Shown piece by piece: positions 1 through 8,953 of a stretch of 64,000 bases of DNA (positions within the stretch are counted from its first letter, which is position 1; every line of letters starts with the position of its first letter). The notes under the pieces were generated by a model. It ran no database searches and was not told the origin of the DNA. It saw only the letters and a program-made list of their open reading frames with translations. The stretch covers positions 62,001 through 126,000 of the forward strand of contig NZ_JAOQNS010000005.1 in assembly GCF_025961475.1 (NCBI RefSeq). Direction: 5' to 3'. The DNA comes from Rhodobium gokarnense. GTDB lineage: Bacteria; Pseudomonadota; Alphaproteobacteria; Rhizobiales; Rhodobiaceae. The position numbers and the translations under genes were made by a program.

Positions 1-677
1 TCGCGGTGCCGCCCTCGCTCAGCCCCTGGGCGACCAAGACGCTGACGGCAACGACCGTCCCGCACCATCCGGGGCTGCTGATCCGGATCATCGAGGGCCA
101 TCCGGTTCACATGATCGAATGGCTGCAGAAGGGCGAAATCGACCTCGCGCTTCTCTATGGGCCGGTGCAGAAGCTGCATTTCAAGCTGACGCCGCTGTTC
201 CGGGAGCCCCTTGTCCTGATCGCCAAGCGCTCCGCCGGCCTCGATCCGGCAAAGCCGGTCGAATTCCAGGAGCTCGGCCGGTTGCCGCTGATCTTGCCAA
301 GCCGGCCTTTCGGCATTCGTGCCGTCGTCGATCTGGCAGCGCAGCAGGCCGGCATCCGGGTTGCCCTTTTCCTTGAGTCCGATTCCGGCACGTCGATGCG
401 CTCCATGGCATCGGAGGGCCTCGGCTATGCGATCCAGCCGCAATCCGTCACGGTCGCCAGCGCCGAACAGATGCAATTGAGCTGGGCACCGCTCGTCAAT
501 CCCGCCCTGGAGCGCGAGGTGATCCTGGCCGAACCGTCGGATCGGGCACCTGGCCGCGCCGTGGAAGCGGCCACATCCATGCTGGCCGCAGCCGTCTGCG
601 ACCTGGAGAACGACCCGGCCTGGGACATTGCGGTCTCGCCGGTGTGCCGCCGCCTGGCGGCCAGCAGGAAGGCCTGA
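1..677 (+). CDS. LysR-family transcriptional regulator, C-terminal part (5' end outside window)
   Basis: The reading frame is open from the left edge, so the gene starts upstream; about 224 residues are visible. They form the periplasmic-binding-protein-like effector domain of a LysR regulator: a hinge-region segment, the stretch EIDLALLYGP, then PLVLIAKRS and the pocket-lining GTSMRSMASEGLGYAIQP, which are typical of this fold. The HTH domain is not in the window. The gene points toward hyuA, and a perfect inverted repeat lies in the gap between them, so it probably controls the hydantoinase/TRAP operon with a substrate-derived coinducer. The family call is firm; the target is inferred from position. 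Confidence 0.85.
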   Translation, partial: AVPPSLSPWATKTLTATTVPHHPGLLIRIIEGHPVHMIEWLQKGEIDLALLYGPVQKLHFKLTPLFREPLVLIAKRSAGLDPAKPVEFQELGRLPLILPSRPFGIRAVVDLAAQQAGIRVALFLESDSGTSMRSMASEGLGYAIQPQSVTVASAEQMQLSWAPLVNPALEREVILAEPSDRAPGRAVEAATSMLAAAVCDLENDPAWDIAVSPVCRRLAASRKA

Positions 678-691
678 CGTCAGGGCTCTGT

Positions 692-708
692 TATAAGATT
701 TTCTTATA
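692..708. promoter_or_regulatory. Perfect inverted repeat, candidate LysR operator
   Basis: TATAAGA, 3-bp spacer TTT, then TCTTATA: a perfect 7-bp dyad between the lysR stop (677) and the hyuA start (846). It contains the ATA-N9-TAT form of the T-N11-A LysR box and lies in an AT-rich patch within GC-rich DNA. A weak terminator for lysR is the alternative, but the stem is AT-rich with no following T-tract. Confidence 0.55.
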
Positions 709-845
709 TCTGCTATCGGATTCCGCCAGATAGTGGCGGATCGGGCCGCTTCGTAACATTCGGATCGACAGACATGGCGATTGTCCTCGACAAGAAGGGA
801 CTTTCGGCCCGTCTGCTGTTTTGTGTGACGCAGAAAGAACAGTTC

Positions 846-2888
846 ATGATCCGTATCGGCATCGACATTGGCGGCACCTTCACCGACTTCGTTGCCTGGC
901 GTGAAGGGGAGGACGAGGTCGGCCTGTCCTTCAAGCTGCCGTCGAGCCCCCCCGATTTCGACCGCACCGTCTGTGCGGGCTTCGACCGGATCGTCGACGA
1001 GATGAAACCGGACCACGGCGAAACCGTCATGGTGATGCACGGCACCACCGTCAGCACCAACATGGTGATCGAGCGGGCCGGCGCGCGGTTGGGCTTGCTG
1101 ACCACGGACGGTTTCCGCGACCTCATGGGGCTGCAGCGGCTACGATTGAAGGACCCGACGGGCCTCTTCAACGACCGGCCGACACCGCTCGTGCCGCGCC
1201 AGCACGTCTTTCCGGTCGCCGGCCGTATCGATGCCCATGGCCGCGAGATCGTTGCGCTGGATGAAGCCGCCATTGCCGATGCCGCACGGCAGGCGGCGAA
1301 GGCCGGTGTCGAAAGCCTTGCGATCGCGTTCATCAACAGCTTCCGGAATCCCGAACACGAACGCCGCGCCCGCGACATCGCCCGGAAGGCGGCTCCCGGC
1401 ATGGATGTCAGCCTGTCCTCCGACATCTGGCCGCAGATCGGCGAGTACGAGCGGGCGCTGATCGCCCTGCTCAACGGTTTCGTCAAGAAGCGGATGAGCG
1501 ACTATCTGACGGCGATCGAAACCCATATGGCATCGCGCCATGATAGGGCGCACCTGTTCGTGACCCGGTCGAACGGCGGTGCCATGTCCACGGCCGAAGC
1601 CAGGCGCGAGCCGGTGCACACCTTGCTCTCAGGCCCGGCTTCGGGCGTCGCCGCCGCCAGCTTCCTCGGGCGTCTTGCGAAGATCGAGGATCTCCTCACC
1701 TTCGACATGGGCGGCACCAGCACGGACATGTCGCTGATCCGCGACGGCCAGCCCACGGTGTCGCGCGAGGCGGAGGTCGGGGACTTTCCGCTGTCGATGC
1801 CGGTGACGGGCATTGAGGCGATCGGCGCCGGCGGCGGATCGGTGATTGCGGTTCGCGACGGGGTGCTGTCGGTCGGCCCGCAAAGCACCCAGTCCTATCC
1901 CGGTCCGGCCTGTTACGGCCGCGGCGGCACCCGGCCGGCACTCACCGATGCCTACCTGCTCTGCAACTATATCGACGAGCGGCATTTCCTCGGCGGCCAG
2001 ATGCCCCTGGACCGCGATGCGGCGCTGAAGGCGATGGCGCCCGTCGCCGATGCGCTCGGCCTCAGCATCGAGGCGGCGGCGGAAGCGGCGATCCGCGTGG
2101 CGACCGCCAACATGGTCGCCGCCGTCATGCCCTATCTGGCGCGCCTCGGCATGAACCCGGAACTGGTCAGCATGGTGCTCTTCGGCGGCGCCGGCGGCGT
2201 GCACGGACCGCTTCTTGCGGCGGAGATCGGCGTTCCGCGCATCGTCGTGCCGCAGACATCCTCGGTTTTCTGCGCATTCGGCGGGCTGATCAGCACGCTC
2301 ACCCACGACGTCGTGGAAAACGTCCACCGCCGTCCCCTCGGCGACGGGCTGCTCGCGGCATCCTTCGACGGCCTTGAGCGGCAGGCCCGGTCGTGGCTGT
2401 CCGAGCAGATCGATGCGGGGATGATCCTCGAGACCGACATCGAACATGTCGCGGCGATGCGCTATGCGGGCCAGTCCTTCGACATCGACGTGGTGCTCGA
2501 TGCCGCTGCGCGCGCCGGTGATGTCGCCGCTGCGTTCCGGCTTTTTCACGCCGAGCACGAACGCCTCTACGCCCATTGCGACCCCGAAGCGGATGTCGAG
2601 TTCATGACGCTCCGCGTCCGCATCCGCGGCAGCCTCGCCGGCCCGAAGGGAACGGGACGCAGGAGCATCTCCACCGGCAACAGGAACGGACTGGCACCGC
2701 GCGACCTGCGCATCGGCGGCGCGCTCCATGCCGGCGCGTCGGCCTTCCACCGGGACGGCATGGCCGCTGAGGACGCGATCGCCGGCCCGGCGGTCATCGA
2801 GCAGGACGACGCAACGACCCTGGTGCCGCCGGGATTCGTCGCCCGCCTCGGCCTGCAGCGCGAACTGATCATCGAAAGGCAGGCCTGA
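846..2888 (+). CDS. hyuA: Hydantoinase/oxoprolinase family protein, subunit A
   Basis: A 680-residue protein of the HyuA/5-oxoprolinase-N family, which performs ATP-dependent hydrolysis of cyclic amides (N-methylhydantoin, 5-oxoproline) or, in relatives, acetone carboxylation. The N-terminus MIRIGIDIGGTFTDF is the family's actin-like phosphate-binding loop. A second nucleotide signature, FDMGGTSTDMSLI, lies near residue 290, followed by the glycine-rich EAIGAGGGSVI and GPACYGRGG. An in-frame ATG at 774 would add 24 residues; I prefer 846 because the conserved N-terminus begins there. hyuB starts 2 nt after the stop, so the two are co-translated subunits. The exact substrate cannot be read from sequence. 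Confidence 0.85.
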   Translation: MIRIGIDIGGTFTDFVAWREGEDEVGLSFKLPSSPPDFDRTVCAGFDRIVDEMKPDHGETVMVMHGTTVSTNMVIERAGARLGLLTTDGFRDLMGLQRLRLKDPTGLFNDRPTPLVPRQHVFPVAGRIDAHGREIVALDEAAIADAARQAAKAGVESLAIAFINSFRNPEHERRARDIARKAAPGMDVSLSSDIWPQIGEYERALIALLNGFVKKRMSDYLTAIETHMASRHDRAHLFVTRSNGGAMSTAEARREPVHTLLSGPASGVAAASFLGRLAKIEDLLTFDMGGTSTDMSLIRDGQPTVSREAEVGDFPLSMPVTGIEAIGAGGGSVIAVRDGVLSVGPQSTQSYPGPACYGRGGTRPALTDAYLLCNYIDERHFLGGQMPLDRDAALKAMAPVADALGLSIEAAAEAAIRVATANMVAAVMPYLARLGMNPELVSMVLFGGAGGVHGPLLAAEIGVPRIVVPQTSSVFCAFGGLISTLTHDVVENVHRRPLGDGLLAASFDGLERQARSWLSEQIDAGMILETDIEHVAAMRYAGQSFDIDVVLDAAARAGDVAAAFRLFHAEHERLYAHCDPEADVEFMTLRVRIRGSLAGPKGTGRRSISTGNRNGLAPRDLRIGGALHAGASAFHRDGMAAEDAIAGPAVIEQDDATTLVPPGFVARLGLQRELIIERQA

Positions 2889-2890
2889 TC

Positions 2891-4894
2891 ATGGATCCGA
2901 TCCGTACCGCCATCATGTACAGCCGCTTTTCGGCAGTCGTCGAGGAAGCCTCGACCACCCTCCACCGCACGGCCCACACCACCTTCGTCAAGCTGGTCCA
3001 GGACTACCAGTGCGCCCTGGCGACGCCCGACGGCGACATCTTCGCCTATCCCTCGGGCTCGGGCGTCACGACCTTCATCGGACTGCCGCTTCACGGCGTC
3101 CTGCGCTGGCTCGATTTCGACACCTTGCAGCCCGGTGACGTGATCCTGACCAACGATCCCTTCGCGACGGACGGTGTGGTGACGCACCAGATGGACGTCA
3201 CCATGGTGCGTCCGATCTTTCGCGACGGCCGGCTGATCGCCTTTGCCTGGTCCTTCGTGCACGCCTCGGACATCGGCGGCGCCGTTGCCGGCAGCATCTC
3301 GCCGTCCTTCACGGAGTCCTATCAGGAGGGCCTGCGCCTGCGGCCGGTCCATCTCGTCAGGGCGGGGAAGATCGACGAGACGATCAAGAACATCCTGTTC
3401 GACAATTCGCGTGCTGCCGACGACGTCTGGGGCGACATGAAGGCGATGCTCGCCGCCATGGCCAGCATGGACCAGCGGCTGAACGCGCTCTGCGACCGGT
3501 TCGGAACCGAACAGGTCGAAGCCGGCATGCAGGACGTCATGGCCCTTGCCGAGCGCAAGGCGCGCAACGTCATCCGCGATATTCCCGACGGAACCTACGA
3601 CTTTTCCGATTTCGTCGAGGGCCTGGGCGAGGGCGAATATTACCAGGTCCATGTCAGCATGACGGTCGATGGCGATACGGTCCATTTCGACTTCGCCGGC
3701 ACCGACCCGCAGATGCCCTCCGCCTACAATTTCATCTGCGGCGACCGGACCCATCCCTATATCGTTCAGGGGCTGATGAACCTGATCCTGACGCGGGCAC
3801 CGGATGCGCCCAAGAATGCCGGCCTCCTGCGCCCGATCACCATGCATGCCCCGCGCGGCAGCCTGATCAATGCGGAGCTGCCGGCGGCCATGGGCTCGCG
3901 TGTCGCCTCCGGGCTCCGGGTCTACGATGCGGTGATCGGCTGCCTCAACAAGGCGCTGCCGGACGGGCTGATGGCCGCCGGCGCGGGCATGGCGGGCATC
4001 GTCGTCGTCAACGCCATCGACCCGGTGACCGGCAAGGAACGCGTCACGGTCGTCAATCCGATCTGCGGCGGCGGCGGCGGACGGCGGATCCGCGACGGTA
4101 TCGACGGCATCGACGGTCGCGTCGGCGGCCTGAAGTCGGTCCCCGCCGAAATCGTCGAGGCCGAGACCGTGCTCCGTGTCCGGCGTTTCGAACTGCTGCC
4201 CGACAGCCAGGCTCCCGGCAAATGGCGCAGCGGCGCGGCCGTCGTTCTGGAGCTGGAAAGCACCGGCATCAGCGCCCAGATCACCGCCCGCGGCATGAAC
4301 CGCTTCCACTTCCGCCCCTGGGGCGTGAAGGGCGGTGAAGCCGGGCGGCTCGCCAACATCTCGCTGACCCATGACGACGGCACGTCTGAGACGATCGACC
4401 GGATCACCGTCCTGCCGCTGAAGGAGGGCGACATCCTCACCGTGGAAACGCCGGCGGGCGGCAGCTACGGACCGGCCTTCGATCGCGATCCGGCATTGGT
4501 TCTGGCCGATGTCGAAGAGGGGCTTGTGAGCCGGGATAAAGCCCTGGAGGCCTATGGCGTGGTGATCGTCGACGGCCAAGTCGATGCCGATGCGACGGAG
4601 CGCGAACGCGAGGCGCGCCGGCCTGCCAATGCGGCCCCTGAGGACATCGTTTTCGGGCCGGAGCGGCAGGACTTCGATCGCCTGCGCCCCGAACCGGTGC
4701 GCGTGCATCTGGCCAACCGGCTGCTTCAGGAAAACACCGCGACCCGCGGCCAGCTCGTGAAGGTGATCCAGCCCGACCTCGCACGGCGGACAGCGCCTCT
4801 CGATATTGCCGCCGCCGACGACCTCGTGGAGCGGCATTTGCGCCGGATCAGAAATGTCGCGCCGGCGCCCGGCGCCTCCAACCAGATCAACTAG
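2891..4894 (+). CDS. hyuB: Hydantoinase/oxoprolinase family protein, subunit B
   Basis: A 667-residue HyuB/acetone-carboxylase-alpha-like subunit and partner of HyuA. Family landmarks are visible: VEEASTTLHRTAHT near the N-terminus, GDVILTNDPF with QMDVTMVRPIF after it, and the late HFRPWGVKGGEAG followed by a glycine-rich segment. The last ~100 residues, from about DIVFGPERQDFDRLRP, continue past the usual end of many HyuB proteins (commonly 520-600 aa) and form a charged extension. It lies between hyuA and a TRAP transporter, which implies that the imported substrate is hydrolysed by HyuAB in the cytoplasm. Confidence 0.85.
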   Translation: MDPIRTAIMYSRFSAVVEEASTTLHRTAHTTFVKLVQDYQCALATPDGDIFAYPSGSGVTTFIGLPLHGVLRWLDFDTLQPGDVILTNDPFATDGVVTHQMDVTMVRPIFRDGRLIAFAWSFVHASDIGGAVAGSISPSFTESYQEGLRLRPVHLVRAGKIDETIKNILFDNSRAADDVWGDMKAMLAAMASMDQRLNALCDRFGTEQVEAGMQDVMALAERKARNVIRDIPDGTYDFSDFVEGLGEGEYYQVHVSMTVDGDTVHFDFAGTDPQMPSAYNFICGDRTHPYIVQGLMNLILTRAPDAPKNAGLLRPITMHAPRGSLINAELPAAMGSRVASGLRVYDAVIGCLNKALPDGLMAAGAGMAGIVVVNAIDPVTGKERVTVVNPICGGGGGRRIRDGIDGIDGRVGGLKSVPAEIVEAETVLRVRRFELLPDSQAPGKWRSGAAVVLELESTGISAQITARGMNRFHFRPWGVKGGEAGRLANISLTHDDGTSETIDRITVLPLKEGDILTVETPAGGSYGPAFDRDPALVLADVEEGLVSRDKALEAYGVVIVDGQVDADATEREREARRPANAAPEDIVFGPERQDFDRLRPEPVRVHLANRLLQENTATRGQLVKVIQPDLARRTAPLDIAAADDLVERHLRRIRNVAPAPGASNQIN

Positions 4895-4930
4895 CAGAAA
4901 GACCCAGCACCAACCCAAAAGGGGAATATC

Positions 4931-5941
4931 ATGAAGAAGAACAGGATGATGCGTGGCTTCGTGGCGGTCGGTCTCACTCTCGGCCTCGCCCTGACATCGA
5001 CCTCGGCATTTGCCGAGACCTGGCGCATGGCCGTCGACCAGAGCCTGGAGAGCCCGGAAGGCAAGGGCGTCCAGCGGTTCGCCGACCTCGTCAAGGAGTA
5101 TTCGGGCGGCGATCTGACCATCCAGCTTTTCCCGTTCGAGCAGCTCGGCAAGACCGATGCCGTGATGGAACAGCTCGCCAGCAATGTCATCCAGATCCAG
5201 TCGGCCGGTCTCGTCCGGCTGATCAAGTGGAATCCGGACATTGCCTATATGAATGCCCCCTTCATGTTCGAGGGTCGCGACCACTGGGTCCGCTTCATGC
5301 ATTCCGATCTGGTCAAGGGCTGGTTCGACGGCATTGCCGAGAAAGCCCATGTCGCGGTCTTGGGCGATCCCACCATTTTCCTGCGCGGTCCCTATCGCGT
5401 GATGGTCTCCACCAAGCCGGTGCAGACGATCGACGATCTTTCCGGCTTGCGGCTCCGCATGCATCCCGACGATCTCGCGGTCGAAGCCTGGAAATATCTC
5501 GGCTGCGATGTCCGTATCATGGCCTGGAGCGAGGTCTATCAGGGCCTGTCGCGCTCCATGATCGACGCGGTCAACAGCCCGATCTCGCTGGTCGAGAGCA
5601 CGCGTTTCCAGGAAGCTGCCAAGAATGTTGCCGAGCATGACGAATACTGGCAGAGCGTCGGCTTCATGATGAACACGGACGCCTATGCTGCGCTCAGCGA
5701 AAAGGATCAGCAGGCGCTTCAGAAGGCCTATGTCGAAGCCTCGGCCTACGGTACGGAACTCGTTGAGAACTCCGTCGATGACTCCATCAAGCGCATGAAG
5801 GAGGAAGGCGTGACCTTCGGCAAGATGGAAACCGGGCCGATGGTTGCCAGGATGCAGCAGTTCTACGACGAGAAAGACGCGGCAGGCGCGCTGCCGGAAG
5901 GCTTCCTCGCCGCTGTTGCTGCGACCAGGTCCGCTCAATAG
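4931..5941 (+). CDS. dctP: TRAP transporter solute-binding protein (DctP family)
   Basis: A 336-residue periplasmic binding protein. A signal peptide occupies residues 1-28 (basic start, hydrophobic core, AFA before the mature ETWRM). The body shows the DctP pattern: EQLGKTDAVMEQLASNVIQIQ, a ligand-contact region around LSGLRLRMHPDDLAVEAWKYLG, and DAVNSPISL. A clear ribosome site (AGGGGA) precedes the ATG. It captures the substrate, probably an organic acid or amide ring compound, for the DctQ/DctM pair downstream. The ligand is inferred only from the hyuAB neighbours. Confidence 0.9.
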   Translation: MKKNRMMRGFVAVGLTLGLALTSTSAFAETWRMAVDQSLESPEGKGVQRFADLVKEYSGGDLTIQLFPFEQLGKTDAVMEQLASNVIQIQSAGLVRLIKWNPDIAYMNAPFMFEGRDHWVRFMHSDLVKGWFDGIAEKAHVAVLGDPTIFLRGPYRVMVSTKPVQTIDDLSGLRLRMHPDDLAVEAWKYLGCDVRIMAWSEVYQGLSRSMIDAVNSPISLVESTRFQEAAKNVAEHDEYWQSVGFMMNTDAYAALSEKDQQALQKAYVEASAYGTELVENSVDDSIKRMKEEGVTFGKMETGPMVARMQQFYDEKDAAGALPEGFLAAVAATRSAQ

Positions 5942-5969
5942 GGGTGCGCATCGCGGGAAGGGATCGACA

Positions 5970-6476
5970 ATGCCTAAGCGTCTTGGGCTGAAGCGTCTCG
6001 GGCATCTGTTCGACGTCCTCGCCGAGGCCTTTCAACAGGCCGCAACAGCCATTCTCGTCGCGATACTGGCGCTGAATGCCGCCAATATCCTGTACCGGCT
6101 GACGATGGGGACCGATATCGGTCCGGTCCTGCCGTGGACGATGCTGCTGTTTGTCTGGATGGTCTTTGTCGGTTTCTTCCCGCTCTGCCACATGGGCAAC
6201 GACGTTGCCGTCGAGTTTCTCACCAACCGCATGGGGCCGGCCGGTCGCAAGGTCATCGCCGTCGCGACCGACGTCCTGACCTTCCTCCTGACCGGCTTCC
6301 TGCTGTTGCAGGTTCAAAGGGTCATCGCGTCCCAGGTCGGCGAGCTGCCGATGGTCGGCCTCGAGCGCTACTGGCTTTCCGTGCCGCTGTTCATTTCCTG
6401 CGGCGCACTGATGGTCGACTCCGTCGTCCAGGCAGCCCTGCGCCTGACAGGCCGGAAGGCGGAGCGGCAGGCATGA
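5970..6476 (+). CDS. dctQ: TRAP transporter small permease (DctQ family)
   Basis: A 168-residue membrane protein with four predicted helices, the usual size and topology for DctQ. The motif-like stretch VLPWTMLLFVWMVFVG and the following charged loop match the family. The ATG at 5970 is chosen because a GGGAAGGGA ribosome site precedes it; a longer in-frame reading overlaps dctP. The stop overlaps the dctM start as ATGA, so the two permease subunits are translationally coupled. Confidence 0.88.
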   Translation: MPKRLGLKRLGHLFDVLAEAFQQAATAILVAILALNAANILYRLTMGTDIGPVLPWTMLLFVWMVFVGFFPLCHMGNDVAVEFLTNRMGPAGRKVIAVATDVLTFLLTGFLLLQVQRVIASQVGELPMVGLERYWLSVPLFISCGALMVDSVVQAALRLTGRKAERQA

Positions 6477-7753
6477 CCGGCGTCATTCTCTTCGGCGGCT
6501 TCGTCGCGCTCGTCGTCCTCGGCATACCGGTCATTCGGGCGCTCGCGTGTTCGGCGATCGCCGCCTTCCTCTATGCCGGCTTCGGCCGCACGTCCTTCCT
6601 CGTGCCGCAGCAGATACTGGAAGGCGTCGATGCCGCCTCGCTGCTGGCCATTCCGTTCTTCATCATGGCCGGCAACCTGATGAACGCGGCCGGCGTCTCC
6701 GATCGGATCTTCGCCTTCGCCTCCGCCGTCGTCGGCCGCTTCCGCGGCGGGCTGGCGCAGGTCAACATCCTTGCGTCCTTGATCTTTTCCGGCGCGTCCG
6801 GCTCCGCCCTTGCCGATATTGCCGGCCTCGGCACGATTGAAATCCGGGCCATGCGGCAGCGCGGATACAACGCCGATTTTTCGGCGGCGCTGACCATTGC
6901 GAGTTCCATGCTCGGCCCGCTGATCCCGCCGTCGATCGGGCTGATTGTCTATGCCTATCTGTCGGAAACGTCCGTTGTCCGCCTGTTTCTGGCGACCCTT
7001 CTGCCGGGCCTGCTTCTCGCCGCGATGATGATGGTCAACGTCGCCTGGCTCGCCAGGCGCCGGGAAATGCCGCGCGAAGAGCCCGCATCGCTCCGTGAGA
7101 TTGGAAGCACTGCCATTCACGGCATCGGCGCGCTGGTGTCCCCGGCGATCATTCTCGGCGCGATCTTCACAGGGGTGACGACGGCGACGGAAGCCGGCGT
7201 GCTCGCCTGCCTGTGGACCCTGTTTCTCGGATGGCTTTATCGCAGCCTGACCCTGCGCGACATCTGGAACGCGGCCCGCTCGACGGTGACGGCAACGGCC
7301 TTCATCATGATCATCGTCGGCTTTTCCGCGCTCGTCGGCTGGCTGGTCGCCATTCAGGCGCTTCCCCAGGCCCTCGCCGATTTCACCCTTGCCAACACCG
7401 ACAGCAAATTCGTGTTCATCGGCATCCTGTCCCTGTTTCTGCTGGTGATCGGCTGCTTCATCGAGAGCGTCCCGGCCAAGATCATCCTCGTGCCGATGTT
7501 GCTTCCCGTGCTCGACAAGTTCGGCGTGGACCGGATCCAGTTCGGCGTGCTTCTGACGCTCGCCCTGTCGATCGGCATCGCCACACCCCCCATGGGCGTC
7601 GGCCTGTTCATCGCCTCCAAGATCGCAAATCGCCCGATCGAGAACGTCGCCGCGGCCATCCTCCCGCTGATGCTGCCGCTCCTGCTCCTCCTCGTCATGA
7701 TCGCCTATTGGCCCGCGCTCACCCTATGGCTTCCCACGCTGGTCATGGGGTAG
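6473..7753 (+). CDS. dctM: TRAP transporter large permease (DctM family)
   Basis: A 426-residue protein with about 12 predicted membrane segments, the Na+/H+-driven translocation subunit. Family signatures include AIPFFIMAGNLMNAAGV near residue 60, SGASGSALADIAGLG near 115, ASSMLGPLIPPSIGLIVYA near 140 and the late ATPPMGVGLFIASKI. The start at 6473 overlaps the dctQ stop by 4 bp; longer upstream readings run through dctQ in another frame. It completes a lysR-hyuA-hyuB-dctPQM operon. The 184 bp that follow, up to the convergent AraC gene, hold no gene I can support. Confidence 0.9.
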   Translation: MTGVILFGGFVALVVLGIPVIRALACSAIAAFLYAGFGRTSFLVPQQILEGVDAASLLAIPFFIMAGNLMNAAGVSDRIFAFASAVVGRFRGGLAQVNILASLIFSGASGSALADIAGLGTIEIRAMRQRGYNADFSAALTIASSMLGPLIPPSIGLIVYAYLSETSVVRLFLATLLPGLLLAAMMMVNVAWLARRREMPREEPASLREIGSTAIHGIGALVSPAIILGAIFTGVTTATEAGVLACLWTLFLGWLYRSLTLRDIWNAARSTVTATAFIMIIVGFSALVGWLVAIQALPQALADFTLANTDSKFVFIGILSLFLLVIGCFIESVPAKIILVPMLLPVLDKFGVDRIQFGVLLTLALSIGIATPPMGVGLFIASKIANRPIENVAAAILPLMLPLLLLLVMIAYWPALTLWLPTLVMG

Positions 7754-7937
7754 GGATAAACGTCCCAGTTGCTGCCCCGCGCCATTATTTCGGATCGGGA
7801 TGTGAGCCACCGTCTCCCCTGGGGCAGGCCGTGATGGGTGATCTGTTCGTGCCGAGCGAGCGCCGGATGGTGCGGCTATTGCCGTATTTCTCCTTGTTCC
7901 ACGGCGGTCCGCGCGTCGACGACCGGCACCGCCGGGT

Positions 7938-8864
7938 TCAAGGGGTCCTGCTTCGGGCCCAGTTCGGCGGCATTCCGTAGGCTTTGCGGAAGGCGGTGGC
8001 GAAGTTGGCCGGGCTTGAATAGCCGGCGATATGGGCGGCCTCGGCGATCGAGACGCCCTGGTCCTGCAGCGCCTCATTGGCCCGTTTCAGGCGTTCGGCC
8101 CGAATATACTCGCGCACCGTCATTCCGAATTCGCGCTTGAAGGCGCGCTGGATGGAGCGGCGGTTGAGGCCGAACACCTGCTCCAGGTGACCCAGCGAGA
8201 GGTCGCCGTCGAGATTGGCGACGACATGGAGCCTGAGGCTCTCGTGGATCGCGCGCTGGGCGCCCGACACGGACCGGGCGGCCTCGTTGCGGCAATCGAT
8301 GATGGCGCGGCGCAGGATCTCAAGGCCGCGCGACATCCGGAACAGGCCCGCCTGGTGCTCGTCCTCGATCGGCGGCGGCGAGATGATCTGGGCGGCGAGC
8401 CGGCAGACGTCCTGGCACGGACGCCAGGTGACGTGGTGCAGATATCCGATCGAGCGCCTGCTGAGGATCGGACTGTCGCCGGAGCAGGCCCCCCGCTCGC
8501 GGCACAGCTCGGCCAGCGGACAGGCGGATGAGGTCCCTCCCCCGCAGTCGCGATGGAACTGCTCCAGCCAGTCGGGCGGCGCGGCGACCGAGATCTTGCG
8601 GAACGGATCGCCGTAGGAGCCGGCAAAGCGCAGCCGCGACAGCCGGTCGATGCGCATCAGGAAGGCGACCGGCCTGGTGTCGTCGCGGTCGCCGGCGACC
8701 AGCTCGATGCACTCGTCCTCAAGGTAGAATTTCTGGCGCCCGCGCAACAGCACGAGCAACTGCAGCTTCGGCGACAGCAGCGTCTCCGACGCATCGCCGA
8801 CACCATGCATTTTCTGGCTCAAGAAGCCGACCCGGAAATCGCCGGGGAAACGCTCAATGGTCAT
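7938..8864 (-). CDS. AraC-family regulator, PchR-like, with a cysteine cluster
   Basis: A 308-residue regulator if it starts at the ATG at 8864. A longer reading from 8969 would cover the putative operator at 8954-8973, so I prefer the shorter start. The C-terminal ~100 residues form the two HTH motifs of AraC: LGHLEQVFGLNRRSIQRAFKREFGMTV, then SIAEAAHIAGYSSPANFATAFRKAYG. The middle region contains C-x7-C-x5-C-x5-C followed by RPCQDVC (codons at 8484-8546 and 8403-8417), which is absent from the otherwise similar regulator at 21424. It is divergent from a siderophore receptor that it probably controls; PchR-type relatives respond to ferric siderophores. Metal or Fe-S sensing by the cysteines is inference. 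Confidence 0.85.
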   Translation of the reverse strand: MTIERFPGDFRVGFLSQKMHGVGDASETLLSPKLQLLVLLRGRQKFYLEDECIELVAGDRDDTRPVAFLMRIDRLSRLRFAGSYGDPFRKISVAAPPDWLEQFHRDCGGGTSSACPLAELCRERGACSGDSPILSRRSIGYLHHVTWRPCQDVCRLAAQIISPPPIEDEHQAGLFRMSRGLEILRRAIIDCRNEAARSVSGAQRAIHESLRLHVVANLDGDLSLGHLEQVFGLNRRSIQRAFKREFGMTVREYIRAERLKRANEALQDQGVSIAEAAHIAGYSSPANFATAFRKAYGMPPNWARSRTP

Positions 8865-8953
8865 CTCACTCTCAGCGTGGCTGCACCCTTCCGGCCCTCT
8901 TCGACGCGCGTTTCCATCCGTTTTGTCATTTCTACAAACAACAGAGTCGCTAT

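Noticed and set aside
774-845. ATG at 774 as the start of hyuA
   Set aside because: Adds 24 residues ahead of the conserved MIRIGIDIGGTF start and has no better ribosome site.
2567-5938. An 1123-codon open frame on the minus strand across hyuA, hyuB and dctP
   Set aside because: It is antisense to three well-conserved genes, has a low-complexity composition typical of high-GC antisense frames and shows no domain.
7754-7937. Possible gene or terminator between dctM and the AraC gene
   Set aside because: Only short hairpins (for example GGGA/TCCC) and shadow frames without ribosome sites; nothing supportable.
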